A DNA stretch of 45,786 nucleotides from CAYLUN01 sp964386865 (lineage in GTDB: Bacteria > Verrucomicrobiota > Kiritimatiellia > RFP12 > UBA1067). Below the pieces are notes generated by a model. The model was not told the origin of the DNA, ran no database searches, and worked only from the letters and a program-made list of their open reading frames with translations. The first letter of the stretch is position 1. The number at the start of each line of letters is the position of its first letter. The DNA lies in contig CAYLUN010000044.1 of assembly GCA_964386865.1 (NCBI GenBank), positions 1 through 45,786 of the forward strand, given 5' to 3'. Positions 8,156-15,975 of this stretch are shown here, in pieces. The position numbers were made by a program, and so were the translations under genes.

Positions 8156-9273
8156 ATTTCGACGCGCACATGAACGAGCTGGACGCCGCAGACGCGGCGG
8201 CCTTCCGGGCACTTGCCGCCCGCCTGCGGGAGGCGCCCCAGCGGGAGCCTTCGGCGTCGCTCGACGGCCGCATCCTCGCCGCCGTGGACGCGGAGCGCGG
8301 CCGCCTGCGCAGTCGCTTGCGCATGCACGTGCCGTGGTGGGGTGTCGCGGCGGCGGCCGCCGCCGTCCTGGTGGTGGCGAGCGTCGCGGTTATCGGCGCG
8401 CGCGGCCCGGCGGGCCCGTCCGACTCGTTCGCGGCGGGCGTCGCCTGGCTGGCGGAGAGCCAGGAGCCCGACGGCACGTGGAGCCCGTCGAAGCACGGCG
8501 GCGCGGAGGCTTACCGGCCGGCGCTGACCGCGCTCGCGGCGCTCGCGCTCGACCATGCCGGAGCGCGGCAGCACGCGGGCCGGATCCGCCGCGCGTGCGC
8601 CGCGCTGGCGGCGCTGCAGACCGCGGATGGCGCGTTCGGCGGAGAGGGCCGCGCGCGCCTCTACAACCACGCGATCACCACCTTCGCGCTCGCGACCCTC
8701 TGCCCCGGCCAGCCGTCGCTGAAGCCGGCCCTTGAGCGCGCGCTCGTCGCCAGTCGCGAGCAGCAGAGCGCCGAGGGCGGCTGGGACTACGAGGCCGGGT
8801 CGCCCGGCAACGCCGCGCTTACCGCGTGGCAGGTGCGCGCGCTGGCGTGCGCCGAGGCGCAGGATTTCGCGACGGCCAAGGTTCCGCTGCGCAAGGGCCT
8901 GCGCTGGCTGCGCGGCAACGCCCGCGACGACGGCAGCGTGGCCTACCACCGCGCGTCGACCGCGCGGTCGGACGGGCTGACCGCGCTCGCCGCCCACGCG
9001 CTGATCACGGCGGGCAAGGGTTTCCCGGGCCTGCCCGAGCTGGGCCGGCTGGCGGTCGGCTCGCTGAACGCTGCGCCGGAGCGCGCGGCCACGGCCGACT
9101 GCTACCGCGACTATGCCAAGGTGCTGGCGTTCGACTCTGCCGGGGCGGGGCGTCAGGCCGACGCGGTCCGGTGGAGCATGCTGAAGCTTCAGAAGGTCGG
9201 CGGCCGCGACCAGTGGGAGGCCGCCGGCGGCCGCCTCTACACGGCCGCCCTGACCGCGCTCGCGTCGAAATGA
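8152..9273 (+). CDS. Membrane-anchored alpha/alpha-toroid protein, candidate anti-sigma factor
   Basis: The protein has 373 residues and overlaps the sigma gene by 4 nt. Residues 1-60 are a charged cytoplasmic-type helical segment, residues 63-82 are one transmembrane span (WWGVAAAAAAVLVVASVAVI), and the rest is predicted to lie outside the membrane. The outer part has prenyltransferase/squalene-cyclase-type repeats: AGVAWLAESQEPDGTWSP, ALAALQTADGAFGG, ALVASREQQSAEGGWDYE and GLRWLRGNARDDGSVAYH. Each has the QxxDGxW/F-type signature of an alpha/alpha toroid. I infer a sensor: the cytoplasmic segment holds the sigma factor and the toroid binds something outside. The zinc-binding HxxxCxxC motif of classic anti-sigma factors is not present. 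Catalysis is not supported, because the cyclase DxDD motif is not seen. Confidence 0.75.
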   Translation: MNFDAHMNELDAADAAAFRALAARLREAPQREPSASLDGRILAAVDAERGRLRSRLRMHVPWWGVAAAAAAVLVVASVAVIGARGPAGPSDSFAAGVAWLAESQEPDGTWSPSKHGGAEAYRPALTALAALALDHAGARQHAGRIRRACAALAALQTADGAFGGEGRARLYNHAITTFALATLCPGQPSLKPALERALVASREQQSAEGGWDYEAGSPGNAALTAWQVRALACAEAQDFATAKVPLRKGLRWLRGNARDDGSVAYHRASTARSDGLTALAAHALITAGKGFPGLPELGRLAVGSLNAAPERAATADCYRDYAKVLAFDSAGAGRQADAVRWSMLKLQKVGGRDQWEAAGGRLYTAALTALASK

Positions 9274-9463
9274 CAGGGGGCGGGGCAGGCGCGCGGCCAG
9301 CGAGAGAAAAAGTTTTTTAACCATAATAGGATTTTTGCTTAACATTAGGTAGGCGCGTGGAGTAATATAGCAACCAGCTTAAGTCGAGAAGAAGATGGTT
9401 TTTCTAAGCGCCGGCCCGCGTTCACGAGCGCGTGGGGCCGCGCAGAAAAGAACATGGCAGTCT

Positions 9464-10006
9464 ATGAACGATTCGCAGATTAAAGACCTGTTGGCCGGGC
9501 TGGGCGTCTCCCGCTATGGCGTCGTGCCCACCTCGGGAATCGTTTTCTCTGAGGCCTTTCGCGAGTCGTGCGAGTCCAACCAGTGCGGCCAGTACGGCTC
9601 GAACTGGGCCTGCCCGCCTGGTGTTGGCCTGCCCGCCGAGCTGATCGAGCGGGCGCGCCGTTTCCGCGAGGGGCTGGTGATCCAAACGGTCTGGCCGCTG
9701 GAGGATCAATTCGATTTTGACGGCATGATGGCCGGCCGGGACAAGCACACCGCGCTTTTCCGGGAAACGGTCGCCCGCGTTCTGCCGCTGCTGCCCTCGG
9801 GTGAGAAGCTGGCCTTGTGTGCGGGCGCGTGTACGGTCTGCGAGGCCTGCACCTACCCGTCGGGCGAGCCTTGCCGCCAGCCGGATCAGGCGATGGCCTC
9901 GCTCGAGTCGTATGGGATCGACGTGGCCGCGCTCATCTCCCGCGCGGGCCTCTCGTATTCCAACGGCCCCGACACCGTTTCCTACGTCGGCCTGATCCTG
10001 TACTGA
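9464..10006 (+). CDS. DUF2284 predicted metal-binding protein
   Basis: The protein has 180 residues from the ATG at 9464, where homology to the family begins. An upstream in-frame ATG at 9395 would add 23 residues of low resemblance, although a purine-rich GAGAAGAAG lies before it, so the start is not certain. Family features are the cysteine clusters CESNQCGQYGSNWACPPGVG (about residues 33-52) and CAGACTVCEACTYPSGEPC (about 120-138). These probably bind a metal or an iron-sulfur cluster. The biochemical role of DUF2284 is not established. The gene stands alone, followed by a family B palindromic element. Confidence 0.85.
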   Translation: MNDSQIKDLLAGLGVSRYGVVPTSGIVFSEAFRESCESNQCGQYGSNWACPPGVGLPAELIERARRFREGLVIQTVWPLEDQFDFDGMMAGRDKHTALFRETVARVLPLLPSGEKLALCAGACTVCEACTYPSGEPCRQPDQAMASLESYGIDVAALISRAGLSYSNGPDTVSYVGLILY

Positions 10007-10045
10007 GTCGACCTCGCCGCGCGGTCTCATTTGGGAGCTCGCGCC

Positions 10046-10176
10046 AGCAATTCTAATGATGGCCAAGAAGCGCCTCACGGCGACACTACAAACATAAGCA
10101 AACGTGGGCGAATTCGTTTGTAGCAACCGTTAGGGCCTTCCCGCAGCGTGCGCCTTGTCATAATGGGAGTTGCCGG
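10046..10176. repeat. Palindromic dispersed element, family B, copy 1
   Basis: The ends form an imperfect inverted repeat: AGCAATTCTAATGATGG at the left and CATAATGGGAGTTGCCGG at the right. The centre contains CATAAGCAAACGTGGGCG followed by AATTCGTTTGTAG. The copy at 35067-35197 matches this one after reverse complementing. The element lies between the DUF2284 gene and the cyd promoter. Confidence 0.8.
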
Positions 10177-10193
10177 AAACACTAGCGCACGGC

Positions 10194-10222
10194 TTGCTTA
10201 GGCTCTCCGCTTCTGGTAACAT
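10194..10222 (+). promoter_or_regulatory. Candidate promoter of cydAB
   Basis: TTGCTT at 10194-10199 and TAACAT at 10217-10222 are 17 nt apart. A TG pair at 10214-10215 gives an extended -10. The site is just downstream of the family B element and 46 nt before the cydA start codon. Confidence 0.45.
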
Positions 10223-10268
10223 CCCACGAATTCATAGGTTGTTGGTCTCCACGCATGGGAGGTGTGGC

Positions 10269-11597
10269 ATGGATGCGGTATGGTTGGCGAGGTTGCAGTT
10301 TGCGCTGACGGTTGGCTTTCACTATCTTTTTCCGCCGCTCTCGATCGGGCTGGCGTGGATGATCTTCTCATACCAGACGCGGTTCCTAAAGACAGGCGAC
10401 CCCGTTTATCGGCAACTGTCGCGCTTCTGGACGCGCCTCTTCGCCATCACCTTCGCGGTTGGCGTGGCGACGGGCATCACCATGGAGTTCCAGTTCGGCA
10501 CCAACTGGGCGGCCTACTCGCGCTTCGTGGGCGACATCTTCGGCGCGCCGCTGGCGGCCGAGGGCGTGTTCGCCTTCTTCCTCGAGTCCAGCTTCCTCGC
10601 GGTGCTGCTCTACGGCGAGAAGCGCGTCTCGCGCAAGGTCTACTGGCTCTCGAGCCTGCTGGTGGCGGCCGGGGCGACGCTCTCCGCGTTCTGGATCGTG
10701 GTGGCCAACTCGTGGCAGCAGACGCCCGCCGGGTATCACCTGCTGAATGGCCGGGCCGAGCTGACGAGCTTCTGGGCGGCGGTCTTCAACCCCTCGACCC
10801 TGCCGCGCTACGGGCACGTCATCGCGGGCGCGCTCGTCGTCGGCACCTTCTTCGTGCTGGGCGTGTCCGCGCTGATGCTGCTGAAGAAACGGCACCTGGC
10901 CTTCGCGGAGCGCTCGCTCAAAAGCGCGGTGCTGCCGGCTTTCGCCTCGGTGCTGCTGGTCATGGGCATCGGCCACTTCCACGCCATTCAGGTGGCCGAG
11001 ACGCAGCCCGCCAAGCTGGCCGCGTTCGAGGGCGTCTGGGAGACGGGCACCGGGGTGCCGCTGCTGCTCTTCGGCGTGCCCAACGCCAAGGAGGAGCGGA
11101 CCGACTGGGCGATCGGCGTTCCGAATGCGCTGAGCTTCATGGTCGGTTTTTCCAAGGACACCCGGATCCAAGGGCTGAAGGACTTTCCCAAGGCAGACCG
11201 GCCTCCGCTGCTGACCACCTTCTTCTCCTTCCACGCCATGGTCTACCTCGGCGGCTGGTTCGCGACGCTGGGGCTGGTCGGCCTGGTGCTCGCGAAGCGC
11301 GGCACGATCACGCGCAACCGCGCCTATCTCGCTGCCGCGGCCCTCACGCTGCCGCTGCCGTTCATCGCCAACGAGGTCGGCTGGGTGGCGGCGGAGGTCG
11401 GCCGCCAGCCGTGGGTGGTCTACAACCTGATGCGCACCAAGGACGCGGTCTCGGCCGCTGTGCCGGCCGGGCAGATCCTCGCCTCGATCATCCTCTTCTC
11501 CCTGATTTACACGCTGCTGTTCGGCGTCTGGATCTACCTGCTCAAGCGGCAGATCGACCAAGGCCCGCAACCTCTTGACAAGGAGGCCCGCACATGA
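10269..11597 (+). CDS. cydA: Cytochrome bd ubiquinol oxidase subunit I
   Basis: The protein has 442 residues. The ATG at 10269 is chosen because the conserved N-terminus MDAVWLARLQFALTVGFHYL begins there and GGGAGG lies about 6 nt upstream; the frame is open earlier without similarity. CydA binds hemes b558, b595 and d and oxidises quinol while reducing oxygen at high affinity in the inner membrane. Visible marks are GFHYLFPPLSIGL with the heme-ligand His, the FFLESSFLAVLLYG segment, NSWQQTPAGY, AETQPAKLAAFEGVWET, and GWVAAEVGRQPWVVYNLMRT before the last helix. The quinol loop between WET and the next helix is short, unlike the long loop of E. coli CydA. The gene overlaps cydB by ATGA. Confidence 0.96.
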   Translation: MDAVWLARLQFALTVGFHYLFPPLSIGLAWMIFSYQTRFLKTGDPVYRQLSRFWTRLFAITFAVGVATGITMEFQFGTNWAAYSRFVGDIFGAPLAAEGVFAFFLESSFLAVLLYGEKRVSRKVYWLSSLLVAAGATLSAFWIVVANSWQQTPAGYHLLNGRAELTSFWAAVFNPSTLPRYGHVIAGALVVGTFFVLGVSALMLLKKRHLAFAERSLKSAVLPAFASVLLVMGIGHFHAIQVAETQPAKLAAFEGVWETGTGVPLLLFGVPNAKEERTDWAIGVPNALSFMVGFSKDTRIQGLKDFPKADRPPLLTTFFSFHAMVYLGGWFATLGLVGLVLAKRGTITRNRAYLAAAALTLPLPFIANEVGWVAAEVGRQPWVVYNLMRTKDAVSAAVPAGQILASIILFSLIYTLLFGVWIYLLKRQIDQGPQPLDKEART

Positions 11598-12577
11598 CTA
11601 CGCTGCAAATCATCTGGCTGCTTCTGATCGGGATCCTGATCATCGGTTACGCGATCTTGGACGGGTTCGACCTCGGGGTCGGCTGCTGGCACCTGTTCGC
11701 CAAGAAGGGCAAGGAGCGCAGCACCTTCATCCGCGCGATCGAGCCCTTCTGGGACGGCAACGAGGTGTGGCTGCTCACGGGCGGCGGCGCTCTCTTCGCC
11801 GCCTTCCCGGCCGTGTACGCCACGGTTTTCAGCGGCTTCTACCTGGCGCTCATGCTGGTGCTGGTCGGGCTCATCTTCCGCGCGGTGTCGATCGAGTACC
11901 GCAACAAGGTGGAGGATCCGCGCTGGGTGGCGGCGTGGGACGTCGCCTTTTCCGTCGGCAGCATCTTGCCGTCGCTGCTCTACGCGGTGGCCATCGGCAA
12001 CCTGCTGCGCGGCTTGGAGCTCAACGCGAACGGCGACTACACGGGCGGGTTCTTCGCCCTGCTGAACCCCTACGCGCTGGCGGTCGGGCTGGTGGGCCTC
12101 TCGATGTTCGCCCTGCACGGCGCGCTCTACCTGGCGGTCAAGACCGGCGGCGAGACGCAGCGCAAGGCCCGCGCCTGGGCGGCCCAGGCGTGGTGGGTCT
12201 ACGAGCTGCTCTTCTTCATGGCGGCCGGGTGGACGATCAGCTGCTACCTGCGCGGCGGCGTGGTGCTGCCCCTGGCCCTGGGCGTCGCCGCCGTGACGGC
12301 CATCGCGCTGATCCGGGTGTTCAACCGCAGGGGCGAGGACCTCAAGGCGTTCCTCGCCTCGTCAGCGGGCATCGCGCTGGTGATGCTCGGCGTGGTCGCC
12401 GCGCTCTTCCCCAACCTGGTGATCGCGAGCAACGACCCGGCGCTCTCGCTCACGGTCTTCAACTCCTCCTCGTCCCTTCGCACGCTCAGCGTGATGCTGG
12501 CCATCGCGCTGCTCGGCATGCCGGTGGTGATCGGCTACACGGTCTACATTCACCGCATCTTCAAGGGCAAGGTGTGA
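11594..12577 (+). CDS. cydB: Cytochrome bd ubiquinol oxidase subunit II
   Basis: The protein has 327 residues with about eight to nine hydrophobic helices. CydB is the structural partner of CydA in the bd oxidase. The family signature is clear near the N-terminus: GYAILDGFDLGVG (about residues 18-30), then IEPFWDGNEVWLLTGGGALF, then AFPAVYATVFSGFYLAL. FALHGALYLAVKT follows in the middle. The start codon overlaps the cydA stop, so translation is coupled. No CydX-like small ORF is visible in the 40 nt before the next gene. The following gene is on the same strand and might be read through, since no terminator is visible. Confidence 0.96.
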   Translation: MTTLQIIWLLLIGILIIGYAILDGFDLGVGCWHLFAKKGKERSTFIRAIEPFWDGNEVWLLTGGGALFAAFPAVYATVFSGFYLALMLVLVGLIFRAVSIEYRNKVEDPRWVAAWDVAFSVGSILPSLLYAVAIGNLLRGLELNANGDYTGGFFALLNPYALAVGLVGLSMFALHGALYLAVKTGGETQRKARAWAAQAWWVYELLFFMAAGWTISCYLRGGVVLPLALGVAAVTAIALIRVFNRRGEDLKAFLASSAGIALVMLGVVAALFPNLVIASNDPALSLTVFNSSSSLRTLSVMLAIALLGMPVVIGYTVYIHRIFKGKV

Positions 12578-12617
12578 GGCGATACAAAGCGTCTTAGGAA
12601 AAGGACTCGCGGGCCGC

Positions 12618-14939
12618 ATGAAAAGCCTCTACCTGTTAATTCTGGCGGGAACGCTGACGGGCGCGGCTGCAGCCGCGCGCGCCGAAATCACAGTCGCTTC
12701 CGGCCGCGCGGTGCTGAGGCTCTCCGAAGACGCCGTGCCCCGCTCGCTCGTGCTGAGCGCCGACAACACGGAGTGTCTCGACCGCACCAAGCCGGAGCCG
12801 CTCGCCGAAGTCCAGCTGGCAAGCGGCGTCTGGCACGCCGCCAACAGCGCCCGCAAAGCCGGCGGCGCGCTGGAGCTGGGGTTCCGCGACACCGACACCA
12901 CGCTCACCCTCGCGATTGAGGAGCGCCCCGACTGGATCGCGCTGCGCGTCGCTGCGGTCGGCGGCGCCCGCCCCAAGGCTGTGCGCTTTGTGATACTGAA
13001 CTCGGCCTTCACCGAGACGGTTGGCAAACGGCTGAACTGCGGATGGAACAGCGCGCATGCCCTGTGCGTGATGGCGGCGTCGCCCCTCACGGACACGAAG
13101 GTCACGGGCCAAACGCAAGTCAGCCTGACAGACACGGTCGCCGCGGTCAGCCGCGGCGAGGGCGGCGTGCTTCCGCGCGTGCGCTTGACCGCCCTGGTCC
13201 AGGACGCGCCTGGTCCGCAGATGGAGGGCGCCGTGGCGGCGATTATCGCTTGCCCCACGCCCGCGTTCAAGGCTGTCGCTCGCGGCGTCGCCCGCGCGTA
13301 TGGCCTGCTGACCAACGAGACCGCCGACGGCGCGCCGGTCAAGGACACCGAGCTTGTGCGCGGCTCCTACCTCTTCATCAGCGCGGGGCTTTCGGACGCC
13401 GACAGGCTCATCCGCACGTGCGGCGAGGCCGGCATCCGACAGGTGATGCTGAGCTCGGGCGCCTGGTGCTCGTCCGCCGGGCACTACACCCTCAACACGC
13501 GCAACTTCCCTCAGGGCGTCGAAGACCTCAAGGCTTTTGTCGGCCGCCTGAAAGCGGCGGGCATCACCGTGGGCCTGCACGCCTTTGCGTCGAAGGTCAA
13601 CAAGGCCGACGCCTACGTCTCGCCCGTGCCGGACACGCGCTTCTGGCGGCAGTTCGAGGGCTCGCTGGCCGCGGACATCGACGCCTCGCAGACCTCCATC
13701 AAGGCCGCCGGGAGCCTCGCCGACTGGCCGGGCAGCTCGAAAGTCGCCTCGGCCTTTTGGGAGGGTGGCGAGGAGAAGCACCGCGAGGTGGTGATCGGCG
13801 GCGAGATCATCCGCTACAAGGGGATCGGCCCAGAGGGCGTGTGGGACACCTTCGTCGGCTGCGAGCGCGGCGCGTGGAAAACCGCGGCGGCGGCTCACTC
13901 CGCTCACGCGCCGCTCTGGCACTACGGCGTGGACGGCTGCATCAACGGCTACATCGTCGATCAGGAGACCACCCTGCCTGCCGAGATGCATGCGCGGCTG
14001 GCCGACATTTTCAACACATGCGGGTTCGGCATGATCTATTTCGACGGCGGCGAAGACGTGGACAAGCGCCGCTTCGACTACTACGTCAGCGAGGCTCAGG
14101 CGAGCGCCATGCGCCGCCTCAACCGCCCCGTGCTCCACATGGGCACGATTATGACGCACCGCCTCTGGCACTCGTTTGCCCGAAGCTCGACGGTGGACAC
14201 CTACCTCAACACGCTGAGCGGCAAGATTCTCGCGGGCCAGCCGCCCGCGAAGTGGCCGACCGTCAAGCAGCACATCGACGCCAGCGTCGACTACATGCTC
14301 AGCGTGCGCGGCGACATGATGCCCGGCGAGCTGGGCTGGTTCGGCGTGTGGCCGCGGCAGACGTGCCACGGGCGCGAGGTCGAGGGGCTTCAGCTCGACG
14401 AGCTTGAGTATCTGCTCTGCCGGTCCGTCGCTTTCGATAGCCCGGTTTCATTGCAGACGAGCTTCAGCGAGCTGGGACGTCATCCGCTGACCCCGGAGAT
14501 TCTGCGCCTGTTCAAAGCGTACGAGGCCGCTCGCGTCGGGCGGCGCTTCTCGGAAGCGACGTGCGCGCCGATGCGCGAGCCCGGCAAGGAGTTCATCTTT
14601 CTGCAGCGCCAAGGCCTCGAGCCTGTCTTCGCGGCGGTTCGCCCCGTGGCTGTCGGGAGCGACCGTGACACGCACGCCATGGTCGGCGCGTTCGAGAAAG
14701 GATCCGTCGCGACGTTCTGGAACGCCGTCGGCACGGCCAACGTCACCCTCGACCTCTCGCCCTTCATCGCGCGCGTAGCCGACTTCGACGACCAGCGTGT
14801 CGTCGCCCAGAAAACCGCGGACGAGAAGCTGATCCTGCCTGTCACGACCCGTCGGCTCACGCTGCTGTGTCCGACGCTCGACGCCGCCACGCTGGAGCAG
14901 AAGATCAAGGCGGCGCGGAGTACATCCGCTCATCCGTAG
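12618..14939 (+). CDS. Secreted TIM-barrel-like protein, putative glycoside hydrolase
   Basis: The protein has 773 residues with a signal peptide (about 1-22, LLILAGTLTGAAAAARA). I do not recognise a named family. Residues 23-240 look like a beta-sandwich. Residues 250-600 have the alternating pattern of a TIM barrel: GLSDADRLIRTCGEAGIRQV, DLKAFVGRLKAAGITVGLHA, GYIVDQETTLPAEMHARLAD and CGFGMIYFDGGED. The C-terminal 120 residues look like the small beta domain that often closes glycoside hydrolases. Acidic residues in VDQETT and YFDGGED are plausible active-site positions, by analogy with GH36/GH31-type barrels only. It starts 40 nt after cydB, which is functionally odd, and it converges on the hydrolase gene with a 27-nt gap. 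Confidence 0.65.
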   Translation: MKSLYLLILAGTLTGAAAAARAEITVASGRAVLRLSEDAVPRSLVLSADNTECLDRTKPEPLAEVQLASGVWHAANSARKAGGALELGFRDTDTTLTLAIEERPDWIALRVAAVGGARPKAVRFVILNSAFTETVGKRLNCGWNSAHALCVMAASPLTDTKVTGQTQVSLTDTVAAVSRGEGGVLPRVRLTALVQDAPGPQMEGAVAAIIACPTPAFKAVARGVARAYGLLTNETADGAPVKDTELVRGSYLFISAGLSDADRLIRTCGEAGIRQVMLSSGAWCSSAGHYTLNTRNFPQGVEDLKAFVGRLKAAGITVGLHAFASKVNKADAYVSPVPDTRFWRQFEGSLAADIDASQTSIKAAGSLADWPGSSKVASAFWEGGEEKHREVVIGGEIIRYKGIGPEGVWDTFVGCERGAWKTAAAAHSAHAPLWHYGVDGCINGYIVDQETTLPAEMHARLADIFNTCGFGMIYFDGGEDVDKRRFDYYVSEAQASAMRRLNRPVLHMGTIMTHRLWHSFARSSTVDTYLNTLSGKILAGQPPAKWPTVKQHIDASVDYMLSVRGDMMPGELGWFGVWPRQTCHGREVEGLQLDELEYLLCRSVAFDSPVSLQTSFSELGRHPLTPEILRLFKAYEAARVGRRFSEATCAPMREPGKEFIFLQRQGLEPVFAAVRPVAVGSDRDTHAMVGAFEKGSVATFWNAVGTANVTLDLSPFIARVADFDDQRVVAQKTADEKLILPVTTRRLTLLCPTLDAATLEQKIKAARSTSAHP

Positions 14940-14966
14940 ACGCGCCAAAGCCGGGCCGGCTGACGG

Positions 14967-15863
14967 TTAGGGTGTCGTGCGAGGCTGAGCGTCGGCCCGC
15001 AGCGCCTCGGCCAGCCACTTGCGCAGCGCGGCCCGCTCGGGGATGTCGCGCAGCGTCCAGGCGTCCGTGTGGTTGCGGTAGGGCAGCGGCACGAAAGTGA
15101 AGCGGCCGCCCGGGCAGGCCTCCTTCAGGTAGGTCTGCGTGGAGGCGACCGAGCCCTCGTGGCTGATGAACTGCGGCCGGTCCTTGAGCCGCGCGAGCCG
15201 CGCCGCCGCTGCGGCGCGGTCGCTCTCCGGGTAGCCCCACTGGCGCACGCCGTCGTAGTGGCTGTGGCAGATGAAGCCGCGCCAGAGCGCCGCGACCGCG
15301 TCGTTGTGCAAGCCGATGTAGTTGCAGCCGATTGCGCCGCGCGAGAAGCCCGCGACGAACACGGCCTTGGTGTCGCCGCCGTAGCGCGCGCACACCTCGG
15401 CCACCACGCCGGTGCAGTAGCCCACCGTCGCCTCGATGTCGCCCCACCAGGTCGGCTGGTTACGCTGGCGGTCCGCGCTCACGTAGGGCGCGCAGACCCA
15501 GATGAAGCCCGCGCCGCCGCTCGCGCCGTAGCCGAGCCGGCTGCCCTCCACCGTGCCGCCGCTGACGTCGCCGTACTTGTTGGAGTACGAGCCGTTGCCC
15601 GCGTACTCGACGATCACCGGGAAGCGCGCGCTCGCCCGCCAGTCGGTCGGCAGGTAGAGCGTGTGGTGGACGTCGGTGCCCGCGTAGGCCGCGAGCGTCT
15701 GGCGCACGCGCCGTCCGGCGGCGGGCGCCTCCGACGTGACCGCCGGCACGGTCAGGTCGGGGGCGACCGACCCGAGGTCGGGCAACTCGGCGGCGAGGGC
15801 GGCCGAGCCGCCAAGAAACAGGGCGCAGGCGTATACGAACTTTACGTGAAGGTGCTTTCTCAT
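14967..15863 (-). CDS. Secreted alpha/beta-hydrolase (esterase-like)
   Basis: The protein has 298 residues from the ATG at 15863, with GGGAGCT upstream; an earlier in-frame start adds a tail that overlaps the hairpin repeat and is unlikely. A signal peptide is visible (about 1-25, ending SAALAAE). The nucleophile elbow is GFSRGAIG (G-x-S-x-G, about residue 169), preceded by a beta strand TKAVFVAG. A C-terminal NHTDAW provides a candidate catalytic His (about 270). The order of HTLYLPTDW near the N-terminus followed by FPVIVEYAGNG resembles secreted esterases of the PHB-depolymerase/feruloyl-esterase type. The substrate is unknown; location beside a putative glycoside hydrolase suggests de-esterification of polysaccharide. 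A reversed copy of the 36-nt palindrome unit lies 25 nt upstream. Confidence 0.78.
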   Translation of the reverse strand: MRKHLHVKFVYACALFLGGSAALAAELPDLGSVAPDLTVPAVTSEAPAAGRRVRQTLAAYAGTDVHHTLYLPTDWRASARFPVIVEYAGNGSYSNKYGDVSGGTVEGSRLGYGASGGAGFIWVCAPYVSADRQRNQPTWWGDIEATVGYCTGVVAEVCARYGGDTKAVFVAGFSRGAIGCNYIGLHNDAVAALWRGFICHSHYDGVRQWGYPESDRAAAAARLARLKDRPQFISHEGSVASTQTYLKEACPGGRFTFVPLPYRNHTDAWTLRDIPERAALRKWLAEALRADAQPRTTP

Positions 15864-15887
15864 GTGTAGCTCCCGTTTGGCAGTTGC

Positions 15888-15917
15888 GGTAGGGACGGCA
15901 GCCCCCTGCCGTCCGCG
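15888..15917 (-). repeat. Single hairpin unit matching the 6909-7046 array
   Basis: The unit is the reverse complement of units 1 and 2 of the array at 6909-7046, including the GGTAG flank. It contains GGACGGCAG and CTGCCGTCC around a short run of C. It lies between the giant gene's stop codon (15976) and the hydrolase start (15863), so it would be in the hydrolase's 5' leader. Confidence 0.85.
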
Positions 15918-15943
15918 GACGCCGGCGGGGCCCGCGGCCCGCA

Positions 15944-15974
15944 CGGAGGCGGGCCCTCCAGCGCGAGGCGAGCC
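15944..15974. repeat. Short GC-rich repeat directly after giant gene 1
   Basis: GGAGGCGGGCCCTCC is a near palindrome and is followed by AGCGCGAGGCGAGCC. A related sequence, with GGAGGGCGAACCCGCTCC followed by GGCGCGAGG, lies at 22591-22625, also just past a giant gene's stop codon. It could act as a 3' hairpin for each gene. Confidence 0.5.
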
Positions 15975-15975
15975 G

